A stretch of 64,000 bases of DNA from CAXSEF01 sp964236535 (GTDB lineage Bacteria; Pseudomonadota; Alphaproteobacteria; Acetobacterales; Acetobacteraceae): assembly GCA_964236535.1 (NCBI GenBank), contig CAXSEF010000001.1, positions 102,505 through 166,504 on the forward strand, given 5' to 3'. The number at the start of each line of letters is the position of its first letter. Position 1 is the stretch's first letter. The position numbers and the translations under genes are program-made. Shown piece after piece: positions 24,247 to 32,900 of the stretch. A model generated the notes under the pieces. The model saw only the letters and a list, made by a program, of their open reading frames with translations, ran no database searches and was not told the origin of the DNA.

Positions 24247-25422
24247 TCAGCCGAGCAGCTCGTTGTAGACGGCCAGCGTCGCCGCCTGCATGCGGCTCGC
24301 GGTGAAGCGGGCGAGCACGGCCGCGCGGGCCTGCGCGGCGAGCAGCGCGCGCTCGTCCTCGGTCAGACGCAGGACCACGTCGAGCGTGGCAGCGAGTGCG
24401 GCGGCGTCATGGGCGGGCACCCTCCAGCCGGTGACGCCGGGCTCGACGGTCTCTGCCGCCCCGCCCAGCGCGCCGGCGATCACCGGGCGGCCCATGGCCT
24501 GCGCCTCGATCACCACGCGGCCGAACGGTTCGGGGCGCAGCGAGGCGCTGACCACGACATCGGCGAGCATCAGGGCGGCGGGCATGTCATCGCAGTGGCC
24601 GGCAAGGCGCAGGCGGCGGCTCAGGCCGAGGCGGTCGGCGTGGGCGAGCAGTTCGGCGACGTAGCGCTCCCGGCCGTCCTCGCCGCCGACGAACACCGCG
24701 CACAGGTCGGGGCGGTCGAGGCGGGCGAGGGCGTCGAGCAGGATGCCATGGCCCTTCCAGCGGGTCAGGCGCGCCGGCAGCATCACCACACGCATGCCGT
24801 CCGGGACGCGCCAGGCGCTGGCCAGGCGGTACAGGCGCTCGCCGGAAACGATGTTCGGGTCGAAGGCCGTGGGATCGACGCCGCGCGGGATGACGCGCAG
24901 GCGGGCGGCGGGGACGGCGTGGCGGTCGGCGAGCTGGCGGGCGACATAGTCGCTGATGGCGATGACCCGCTCGCCGCGCGCCATCACCGCGTTGTAGGCG
25001 CGCTTGCCCGGCAGCCCTTCGCCGTAGACGCCGTGCCAGGTGGTGACGAAGCGGGTGGGGGTGCGGCGCGCCGCGAGCCAGGCCGACCAGCCGGGGGCAC
25101 GCGAGCGGGCGTGCACCAGGTCGACGCGCTCGCTGCGGATCAGCGCGGCGAGACGGGCGGCGTTGCGCCAGATGCTGAGCGGGTCCTTGGTCATCAGGTC
25201 GAGCCAGACATGCCGGCCGCCGGCGTGCTCGACGAGCTTGACCATGCGGCCGCCTGCGCTCGCGACCAGGGCACGGCCGCCGGCGTCGGTGATCGCCTGG
25301 GTCATCTCGACGGTGCCGCGCTCGACGCCGCCCGCGGACAGCGCGGGGAGAACCTGCAGGATCGTGGCGCCTGGTGGCAGGTCGGGCCGCGTCTCCGGGA
25401 GTGGGTGTGGGTGCAGCAGCAT
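24247..25422 (-). CDS. Glycosyltransferase family 4
   Basis: A 391-residue GT-B transferase. The N-terminal acceptor domain carries VLPALSAGGVERGTVEMTQAI and LVHARSRAPGWSAWLA. The C-terminal donor domain has RVIPRGVDPTAFDP, MLPARLTRWKGHGILLDAL and the E-x7-E type signature PEPFGRVVIEAQAMGRPVIAG. This pattern is typical of retaining GT4 enzymes using nucleotide sugars in lipopolysaccharide or exopolysaccharide synthesis. ATG 25422 was preferred over an upstream frame rich in Arg/Pro. The family 9 gene starts 6 bp beyond its stop, indicating an operon. Confidence 0.9.
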   Translation of the reverse strand: MLLHPHPLPETRPDLPPGATILQVLPALSAGGVERGTVEMTQAITDAGGRALVASAGGRMVKLVEHAGGRHVWLDLMTKDPLSIWRNAARLAALIRSERVDLVHARSRAPGWSAWLAARRTPTRFVTTWHGVYGEGLPGKRAYNAVMARGERVIAISDYVARQLADRHAVPAARLRVIPRGVDPTAFDPNIVSGERLYRLASAWRVPDGMRVVMLPARLTRWKGHGILLDALARLDRPDLCAVFVGGEDGRERYVAELLAHADRLGLSRRLRLAGHCDDMPAALMLADVVVSASLRPEPFGRVVIEAQAMGRPVIAGALGGAAETVEPGVTGWRVPAHDAAALAATLDVVLRLTEDERALLAAQARAAVLARFTASRMQAATLAVYNELLG

Positions 25423-25517
25423 GGCCGCCGGCTCATAGCATGGGCTGCCGGGGGGGCCAGCACCGGCGCGGCTGCCAGGGGATGCCCGCCGGGCGGCAGG
25501 GCCTATATGGCTACGCC

Positions 25518-26027
25518 GTGAGCAAGCGCCGCCCTGTCGATCCGCGCCAGGCCGACCTGTTCGAGGCTCCGGCCCCGAGCGGGCGGGATGACGACGAGCC
25601 GGCGAGCCCGAGCGAAGGCGAGGGTCCTGCCCATGACCCGCAAGGGGCCGGGATGCCGGCCGACCCCGTGTTGGCAAGGCCGCGCCCCGCACGGGTCGCT
25701 GCGCCCGCCGAGCCGAGGGCCGGGGATGAGATCGGGCGAGTGCAGTTCCGCCGCGTCGAGCCTGCGGGCTACCGCGCGACCGACCGGCCGGATGCGTTCC
25801 TGTACAGCGTCGTCACGCGCGACGTGGCCGAACGGCTGCTGTGCCGTGGCATGCCTCGTCAGGATCTGCCGCTTCTGGTCGAACGCGACGCCGTGGCAGG
25901 ACTTCTGGCAGCGGTCGGGGCCGAGCTCGGCTGGAGCGACGAGCAGCCCGGCTGCATTGTCGTGCTGCGGGTTCGCCGCGGCGAGGTCGGCGGCGATGTG
26001 CCCCAGGCGCTGCGGCGGGCTGGGTGA
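25518..26027 (+). CDS. Hypothetical protein
   Basis: A 169-residue product of unknown family, read from GTG 25518 (MSKRRPVDPRQADLFEAPAP). The first 75 residues are Pro/Glu/Asp-rich and likely disordered. The C-terminal part, from VQFRRVEPAGYRATDRPDAF to VVLRVRRGEVGGDVPQALR, looks like a compact alpha/beta domain. The stop overlaps the GTG of the downstream hydrolase (GTGA), so the two are translationally coupled. The frame is open upstream, but that region lies between divergent genes and is unlike protein. The real start could also be a few codons away. Confidence 0.6.
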   Translation: MSKRRPVDPRQADLFEAPAPSGRDDDEPASPSEGEGPAHDPQGAGMPADPVLARPRPARVAAPAEPRAGDEIGRVQFRRVEPAGYRATDRPDAFLYSVVTRDVAERLLCRGMPRQDLPLLVERDAVAGLLAAVGAELGWSDEQPGCIVVLRVRRGEVGGDVPQALRRAG

Positions 26028-26812
26028 GCGGCGTGGAGATGCTCGACCGCGGCGACGGCGTGCGGCTCGCGCAGATCGCGCAGGCGGGGCGTTCGCCGAC
26101 CGTGGTGTTCCTGCCCGGCTTCCGCAGCGACATGGCAGACGAGAAGGCGACGGCGTTGGCGGCGTTCTGCACATCGCGCGGCCAGGCGATGCTGCGACTC
26201 GATTTGTCCGGGCAGGGGCGCAGCGGGGGGCGGTTCGAGGACGGCACCATCGGGCGCTGGGCGGCCGACGCACTGGTGCTGCTGGACCGTGTCGCGGGGC
26301 CGCTGCTGCTGGTGGGCTCGTCGATGGGCGGGTGGATCGCGCTGCTGCTGGCGCTGGCGCGACCGGAGCGGGTCGTGGGGCTGGTCGGCGTCGCCGCCGC
26401 ACCGGACTTCACCGAGGAGCTGATGTGGGGCGCGATGCTTCCGGTCGAGCAGGAGGCGCTGCTGCGTCACGGGGTGCTGATGGTGCCGAACGCCTACGGC
26501 CCGGCATTCCCGCTGACGCTGGCGCTGATCGAGGACGGGCGGCGGCATCTGCTGCTGGGCGGCCCGATCGCGCTGCGCTGCCCGGTGCGGCTGCTGCATG
26601 GGCAGGCGGATACGGAGGTGCCGTGGCAGACGGCGCTGCGGATCGCCGGGCGGCTGGAAGGCGACGACGTGCGGGTGACGCTGGTCAAGGATGCGACGCA
26701 CCGGTTCTCGCGGGCGCCGGACCTGGTAGTGGTGTGCTCGGCGGTGGGGGAGCTGCTGGACAAAGGCGGGGGAAAGCCAGGCTGGGCTCCGCCAGGACCC
26801 GCTGGGGCCTGA
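26024..26812 (+). CDS. Alpha/beta hydrolase
   Basis: A 262-residue serine hydrolase of the alpha/beta fold. Nucleophile elbow VGSSMGG (Ser100), oxyanion-side motif FLPGFRSDMADEKA, catalytic Asp in LLHGQADTEVPW, and His in VKDATHRFSRAPDL complete a catalytic triad. It resembles small acyl-esterase/thioesterase-like hydrolases (palmitoyl-protein thioesterase ABHD10-like), but the substrate is unknown. GTG 26024 overlaps the previous stop; ATG 26039 is an alternative. The last 14 or so residues (GGGKPGWAPPGPAGA) and the stop are encoded by a double-hairpin repeat. Confidence 0.88.
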   Translation: MSGVEMLDRGDGVRLAQIAQAGRSPTVVFLPGFRSDMADEKATALAAFCTSRGQAMLRLDLSGQGRSGGRFEDGTIGRWAADALVLLDRVAGPLLLVGSSMGGWIALLLALARPERVVGLVGVAAAPDFTEELMWGAMLPVEQEALLRHGVLMVPNAYGPAFPLTLALIEDGRRHLLLGGPIALRCPVRLLHGQADTEVPWQTALRIAGRLEGDDVRVTLVKDATHRFSRAPDLVVVCSAVGELLDKGGGKPGWAPPGPAGA

Positions 26813-26930
26813 GGCCCCAGACCCACACATGTCTGGGGGCAAGCCCGGCTTGTAGTGCCGCTGGCTCGAAGTCGTGGTTTCCGAAGGGCTCTGCCTTCTG
26901 GCGGGTCCGGGTAGAGACCGGCTGCCTACT
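26774..26930. repeat. Composite head-to-head double-hairpin repeat
   Basis: Minus-oriented unit 26774-26825 with a perfect CTGGGGCCT/AGGCCCCAG stem, facing a decayed plus-oriented unit 26881-26930 (GCGGGTC, CGGGTAGAGACCGG, CTGCC). It lies between the convergent hydrolase and epimerase genes and overlaps the 3' end of the hydrolase gene. Confidence 0.75.
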
Positions 26931-27798
26931 GGGCCTCCGCCGCGAGGATTGCCGCAAGCCCGTCGCGGTAGGTCGGGTAGCGCCAGCGCAGCCCGAGGGC
27001 GCGCTGGGTCGCCTCGCACGCGACCTTGCGGTCCTCGGCCCAGAACGACAGCGCCATCGGGCTCATCGTGCCCATGGCGGCTGCGAAATCCAGCTCGGGC
27101 GGCGGGTCAATGCCGAGCAGGCGGGCGGCCTCGGCGATGTAGTCGGCGCTCTCGGCGGGTGCGTCGTCGGACAGGTTGAGCACGCGCGGGCGGGCGACGT
27201 CCTGGGCCATGGCAGCCAGCACGGCCGCAGCGATGTCGTCGCGGTGGATGCGGCCGAACATGTGTCCGGTCTTGCGCACGCGGCGCGCCCGGCCGGCGCG
27301 CAGCTCGGCGAACGGAGAGCGGCCCGGGCCGTAGATGCCGGCGAGGCGGAACAGGTCGAGCCGGTCGCCGGTGACGCCACGCCAGGCGGCCTCGGCCTCG
27401 ACGCGGCGGCAGCCGCGGGCGGAACGCGGCGCGACCGGGGTGGTCTCGTCGACCCAGGCGCCGCCGCGGTCGCCATAGACGCCCGTGGTGGACAGGTAGC
27501 CGACCCAGGCGAGGCGCGGGGCGGCGGCGATGGCGGCAGCGTGGCGGGCGAGGACCGGGTCGCCGGGCTGGCCGGGGTCGGCCTCGGTGGGCGCGGCGGT
27601 GGCGAGGATGTGGGTGGCGGCGGGCAGGATCTCGTCCGCGGCGTCGAAGGGGATGACGTCGATGCCGGGCGGGGTCGCCTGGGGCGCGGCAGGGCCACGA
27701 TGGGTGCCGGTGACCGTCCAGCCGGCGACGGCGGCGCGGCGGGCGACCTCGGTGCCGCAGTAGCCCAGGCCGAAGACGAGAAGATGACGCGCGCTCAT
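26926..27798 (-). CDS. NAD-dependent epimerase/dehydratase family protein (YeeZ-like)
   Basis: An extended short-chain dehydrogenase/reductase of 290 residues. Rossmann start LLVFGLGYCGTEVARRAAVAGW, a TAAPTEADPGQPGDPVL loop, the active-site region VGYLSTTGVYGDRGGAWVDETTP and RLAGIYGPGRSPF are visible. Later come FGRIHRDDIAAAVLAAM and RVLNLSDDAPA. This is the atypical GxGYxG subgroup that includes E. coli YeeZ, of unknown substrate. The usual YxxxK appears altered: the expected second-helix Tyr is replaced by the ARGCRRVEAE region, so catalytic competence is uncertain. Single gene, convergent with the hydrolase. Confidence 0.82.
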   Translation of the reverse strand: MSARHLLVFGLGYCGTEVARRAAVAGWTVTGTHRGPAAPQATPPGIDVIPFDAADEILPAATHILATAAPTEADPGQPGDPVLARHAAAIAAAPRLAWVGYLSTTGVYGDRGGAWVDETTPVAPRSARGCRRVEAEAAWRGVTGDRLDLFRLAGIYGPGRSPFAELRAGRARRVRKTGHMFGRIHRDDIAAAVLAAMAQDVARPRVLNLSDDAPAESADYIAEAARLLGIDPPPELDFAAAMGTMSPMALSFWAEDRKVACEATQRALGLRWRYPTYRDGLAAILAAEAQ

Positions 27799-27839
27799 GG
27801 TGGTTTGCCGCTCCCCGGGCTGGCTTGTAGGCTGGGCTC

Positions 27840-28979
27840 ATGAGTACACGCACGGCACTCTTTGGCGGGGCCGGCCTCCTGCTGGCCAGCCTTGCCGTCG
27901 CCTGGATGGCGGGGCCCGGAAGTCCCAGGCGTGCGGCTCCTGCGCTGGAGGCCGCGGCAATGGGCGCTCCAGCGGGCGTCCTTGCGGATCCTGCCGTTAC
28001 GGGACAGCCGGGTCGGTCCGGCGGGGCTGCGGCGTCCGGCCTGGCGGATGGCGCCGCTGCGCAGGTGGCGTCGGCGCACTCCGCTGCAAGCGCCGGCACC
28101 GCCGCCGGTGCGAACGGCGGAGCGAGTGCCGGGCCGGGCGAGGCACCCTCCCCTGTCGCTGCCGCGGTGCCGGCGCCCGGCGAGGGGCCGGGGGTTGCGG
28201 GGCCCGATGGCGTGCCCGCAGCCGAGGCGCCGGACCACGCGGCGACGGAGGGCGATGCCGGAGAGGCGCTGCCGCTGCCGCCGGTGTCGCCTCGGCTGGG
28301 CGAGGGCCGCGACTACGAGCACTGCATGGACATGATGGCGAGCGATCCGTCCGGCGCGCTGGCCTTCGCCGAGGCGTGGGTGGCGACCGGCGGCGGCGAC
28401 AGCGCACAGCACTGTCAGGCGCTGGCGCAGGTCGAGCTGGGCGACCCAGGGGTCGGCGCCGAGCTGCTCGATCGGGTGGCGCAGACCAGCGCCGCGCCGG
28501 CGCTGTCGCGTGCGGCGGTGTTCGGGCAGGCGGACCAGGCGTGGATGATGGCCGGCGACGCAGGGCGGGCCTATGCTTCGGCGACGCTGGCCCTGACGCT
28601 GTCGCCCGACGACCCGGACCTGCTGATCGACCGTGCGGTGGCCGCAGCAACGCTGGGGCGGTTCCGCGAGGTCACCGACGACCTCGACCGGGCGCTCGAG
28701 CTGGAGCCGCGCCGGGTGGACGCGCTGGTGTATCGCGCGGCGGCGCAGCGGCACCTGGAGCACCTCGATCTCGCCTCGGACGACCTCGCGCGAGCCTTCT
28801 CGCTCGACCCGGACGACCCGGACGCGCTGCTGGAGCGCGGGATCGACCGGCAGCGCGCCGGCGACCTGACAGGCGCACGGGCCGACTGGGAGCGGGCGAC
28901 GGCGCTCGCCCCGGACACGCCGACCGGGGATCTGGCGCAGCAGGACCTGTCGCTGCTGGAGGCGGGGCCGCCGCGGTAG
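27840..28979 (+). CDS. TPR-repeat protein with N-terminal membrane anchor or signal
   Basis: A 379-residue protein with a hydrophobic N-terminus (LFGGAGLLLASLAVAWMAG, about 7-25), then a roughly 115-residue Ala/Gly/Pro-rich low-complexity stretch. The C-terminal half comprises tetratricopeptide-type helical repeats (for example AYASATLALTLSPDDPDLLI, EVTDDLDRALELEPRRVDAL, LASDDLARAFSLDPDDPDAL). Tandem TPRs normally scaffold protein complexes. The location is presumably periplasmic. No specific function can be assigned. The ATG lies 41 bp from the divergent epimerase gene. A composite repeat follows the stop codon within a few bases. Confidence 0.8.
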   Translation: MSTRTALFGGAGLLLASLAVAWMAGPGSPRRAAPALEAAAMGAPAGVLADPAVTGQPGRSGGAAASGLADGAAAQVASAHSAASAGTAAGANGGASAGPGEAPSPVAAAVPAPGEGPGVAGPDGVPAAEAPDHAATEGDAGEALPLPPVSPRLGEGRDYEHCMDMMASDPSGALAFAEAWVATGGGDSAQHCQALAQVELGDPGVGAELLDRVAQTSAAPALSRAAVFGQADQAWMMAGDAGRAYASATLALTLSPDDPDLLIDRAVAAATLGRFREVTDDLDRALELEPRRVDALVYRAAAQRHLEHLDLASDDLARAFSLDPDDPDALLERGIDRQRAGDLTGARADWERATALAPDTPTGDLAQQDLSLLEAGPPR

Positions 28980-28980
28980 G

Positions 28981-29134
28981 AAGGCAGGGCCTGGGCTTTG
29001 CCCAGACCCGCCAGGGGCGAGCCGCCCCTCGACCGGCCCATGGAAGGCAGAGGGCGGGGCAGTGTGCTTTTCATGTGTGGGGCTGGGGCTCAGGCCCAGC
29101 GGAGTCCAGAGGCGGCGCCTCTGGACTGCCTTGC
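28981..29134. repeat. Composite head-to-head double-hairpin repeat
   Basis: The minus-oriented unit 28981-29035 (CTGGGCTTTGCCCAG and CAGGGGC/GCCCCT stems) faces the plus-oriented unit 29083-29134 (CTGGGGCTCAGGCCCAG, GCGGAGTC, CCAGAGGCGGCGCCTCTGG, TGCCTTGC). It fills the space between the convergent TPR and GST-like genes. Confidence 0.85.
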
Positions 29135-29141
29135 TCCGGAC

Positions 29142-29810
29142 TCAGAAGTCGAGGTCCGGGTAGTGCGCCGGCGGGATGACGCCGCTGACGCGGTCCTGCA
29201 GCAGCGGGCGGAAGCTGGGGCGCGACTTCATCCGCGCGTACCACTCCCGCGCCGGCTGGGACAGCGACCAGTCGACGTCGGAGGCGAAGTCGAGCGCCGA
29301 AAGGTGGCCGGCGGCGGCGAAGTCAGCGAGCGAGAGGGTGTCGCCAGCGAGCCAGCGCCGGGTCTCGGCGAGCCAGCCCAGGTAGGCGAGGTGGTGGCGC
29401 AGGTTGGCGTAGCCGGCGCGCAGGGCGGCTGCGTCGGGCTCGCCGCGGCCGGACAGGCGCTTCATGAACTTCTCGCCGAGCAGGTTGGCGGTGACGTCGG
29501 ACGCGAACTTGCCGTCGAACCAGGCGACGAGCCGGCGGACCTCGATCCGCTCGGCGAAGCTGCTGCCGAGCAGGGGCATGTCGGGATAGACCTCCTCGAG
29601 GTACTCGCCGATGACGCCGGAATCGGGCACCACGAGGCCGCTGTCTTCGACCAGGGTGGGGACGGTGCCGGCTGGGTTCATCTCTAGGTATTCGGGGCGG
29701 CGCTCCCAGACCTTCTCGACGCGCAGCTCGAACGGCAGGCGCTTCTCGGACAGCACGAGGCGGACCTTGCGGGCGGTGGGCGACAGAGGGAGGTGGTACA
29801 GGACGCGCAT
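29142..29810 (-). CDS. fzlA: GST-like cell-division protein FzlA
   Basis: A 222-residue glutathione S-transferase-fold protein. The N-terminal thioredoxin-like domain begins MRVLYHLPLSPTARKVRLVLSEK and contains NPAGTVPTLVEDSGLVVPDSGVI. The C-terminal helical domain ends GVIPPAHYPDLDF, the conserved tail that marks FzlA rather than a generic GST. In Caulobacter FzlA binds FtsZ filaments and couples the Z-ring to septal wall synthesis. The assignment rests on the recalled tail signature; if wrong, it is a plain GST-family protein. It stands as a single gene, 165 bp downstream of the gltB 3' end on the same strand. Confidence 0.82.
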   Translation of the reverse strand: MRVLYHLPLSPTARKVRLVLSEKRLPFELRVEKVWERRPEYLEMNPAGTVPTLVEDSGLVVPDSGVIGEYLEEVYPDMPLLGSSFAERIEVRRLVAWFDGKFASDVTANLLGEKFMKRLSGRGEPDAAALRAGYANLRHHLAYLGWLAETRRWLAGDTLSLADFAAAGHLSALDFASDVDWSLSQPAREWYARMKSRPSFRPLLQDRVSGVIPPAHYPDLDF

Positions 29811-29975
29811 TGCCGGCGCTTATCGCACCCGCGGTCCGGCGCGCCAAGGGATGCACGCATGACGTGTGTCACGGCGCCCGGCTAAGGAAGCGGGGCGACA
29901 CGGGCTGTCTGTGCCTGCCCATCTGGCCTGCCCCGGCGGAGCCGGGCGGAACCCCGCCTCGCCTGCCGCTGGGCT

Positions 29976-32900
29976 TCAGGCCCGGCGTGCGTCCTCGCTC
30001 TGTGGCAGGTGGAGCGGCTGATCCAGGTACTTCACGTATTCCCTGGGCACGACCTGCCAGAATTTGCCGACCTGCTTCTCCCAGTCGTGCAGGAGCATGG
30101 CGCCGTAGCGGCTGTTGGTGGCCTTGGTGTGCCGGCCGACGAGGCCCTGCAGCGTCGCCTGCCAGTGCGGGGTGGCGACGCGGTTCCAGCCGAGGGTGTC
30201 AGGGTTGACCCGCTTCTCGAACAGCCCGTCGGCGTCGTAGACGAACGCCATCCCTCCGGTGAAGCCCGCGCCGAAATTGTCGCCGGTGCGGCCGAGCACG
30301 ACGACGGTGCCGCCGGTCATGTACTCGCAGCAGTTCGAGCCGCAGCCCTCGATGACGGCGGTGGCGCCGGAGTTGCGCACCGCGAAGCGCTCGCCGGCCT
30401 GGCCGGCGGCGAACAGCTCGCCGGCAGTCGCGCCGTAGAGGCAGGTGTTGCCGATGATGGTGTTGTCCTGGCTGACCAGGGTGGACGAGACCGCGGTGCG
30501 GACGACGATCGAGGCGCCGGACAGGCCCTTGCCCACGTAGTCGTTGGCGTCGCCGATCATGTCGATGCGCAGGCCCTGCACCGCGAAGGCGCCGAGCGAC
30601 TGGCCGGCCGAGCCGCGCAGGCGGACGGTGACATGGCCGGACTGCAGCCCCGTCATGCCGAAGCGCCGGGTGATGCGCGAGGACAGCTTGGTGCCGATGG
30701 CGCGGTGGGTGTTCCGCACGCCGTATTCGAGCTGCATCTTCTCGCCATGCGCGAACAGCGGGGTCGCATCCTCGATCATCTGCGCGTCCAGCGTCTCCGG
30801 CACCTCGTTACGGCCCTCGCGGGTGCAGTAGCGGGCGTGGGCGCCAGGGTCGGCCTGGGCGAGCAGCGGGTTGAGGTCGAGGTCGTCGAGCAGCTCCGAG
30901 CCGCGGCTGACCTGGCGCAGCATGTCGGTCCGCCCGATCACGTCGGCCAGCGTGCGCGCGCCCAGCAAAGCAAGAATCTCGCGCACCTCCTCGGCGATGA
31001 AGGAGAACAGGTTGATGACCTTCTCCGGGGTGCCCTCGAACTTCTTCCGCAGGGTGTCGTCCTGGGTGCAGACGCCGACCGGGCAGGTATTGGAATGGCA
31101 CTGCCGCACCATGATGCAGCCCATCGCGACCAGCGAGGTGGTGCCGATGCCGAACTCCTCGGCGCCGAGCATGGCGGCGATCACCACGTCGCGCCCGGTC
31201 CTGAGGCCGCCGTCGGTGCGCAGCTTCACACGGTGGCGCAGACGGTTGAGCATCAGCACCTGGTGCGCCTCTGACAGGCCCATCTCCCAGGGCAGGCCCG
31301 CGTACTTCACCGAGGTCTGCGGGGACGCGCCGGTTCCCCCGGAATGGCCGGAGATCAGGATCGCGTCCGCCTTGGCCTTGGCGACACCGGCGGCGACGGT
31401 GCCGATGCCGCTGCGGCTGACCAGCTTCACGCAGACCGTGGCGTCGGGGTTGATCTGCTTGAGGTCGTAGATGAGCTGGGCGAGGTCCTCGATCGAGTAG
31501 ATGTCGTGGTGCGGCGGCGGCGAGATCAGGGTGACGCCGGGGGTGGCGTGGCGCAGCCTGGCGATCAGCTCGGTGACCTTGAAGCCGGGCAGCTGGCCGC
31601 CCTCGCCGGGCTTGGCCCCCTGGGCGATCTTGATCTCGATCTCGCGGCAGTTGTTGAGGTACTCGGCGGTGACGCCGAAGCGGCCGGACGCGACCTGCTT
31701 GATCGCGGAACTGGCGTTGTCGCCGTTCTCGCGCGGGTGGGCGCGTGCCGGGTCCTCGCCGCCCTCGCCGGAGTCCGAGCGCGCGCCGATGCGGTTCATC
31801 GCGATCGACAGCGTCTCGTGCGCTTCCGGGCCGAGGGCGCCGAGCGAGATTCCCGGCGCGATCAGACGCTTCCTGATCTCGGTGATGCTCTCGACCTCGT
31901 CGAGCGAGATCGCCGGGAACTCCTCGGTGCGGAAGTCGAGCAGGTCGCGCAGCGCGATCGGCGGCTGGCGGCGCACCGCGTCGGAGTAGCGCTTGTAGGT
32001 CTGGTAGCTGTCGGTGCCGACCGCAGTCTGCAGGGTATGGATCAGACCGCCGTCGAAGGCGTGCGCCTCGCCGGACATGCGCTTCTTGTAGATGCCGCCC
32101 ACCGGCAGCGTGATCACCGAGCTGCCCCAGGCGACCTGGTGCAGGGCGAGCACGCGGCGCGAGATGCCCGACAGGCCGATGCCGCTGATGCGCGACTGCA
32201 TGCCGGGGAAGAACTCGGCGACGAGTGCGCGCGACAGGCCGATGGCCTCGAAGTTGGTGCCGCCGCGATACGACGAGACCACGCTGACGCCCATCTTGGA
32301 CATCGTCTTGAGCAGGCCCTTGTCGATCGCGCGGCGGAAGCGGGCGACGGCGTCGCGCAGGCTCATCTCGGGGCTGAACAGTCCGCGGCGGTGGCGGTCG
32401 GCGATGCTCTCCTGGGCGAGGTAGGCGTTCACCGTGGTGGCGCCGACGCCGATCAGGACGGCGAAGCTGTGCACGTCGACGCATTCGGCGGCGCGGACGT
32501 TGAGGCTGGTGAAGGTGCGCAGGCTGGAGCGCACCAGGTGGGTGTGGACGGCGGCGGTGGCGAGGATCATCGGGATCGGCGCCCGATCGGGTCCCTGGTG
32601 CTCGTCGGTGAGCACGACGTGGGTGGCGCCGGCGCGCACGCCCTCCTCGGCCTCGCGGCGGATGCGCTCCAGGCCGGCGCGCAGGCCGGCCTCGCCGTCG
32701 GCGACGATGCCTCCGCTCACCGAGAAGGTGCAGTCAACCTCGCAGGCGGCCTCGCCCATGGTCTCGCGCATCGCCAGGTACTCGGCGGTGCTGAGCACGG
32801 GGCTGTCGAGCTGCAGCAGGTCGCACTGGGTTGCGTCCTCGTCGATGACGTTGCCGAGGTTGCCGAGCCTGGTCTTGAGGCTCATCACCGCGGTCTCGCG

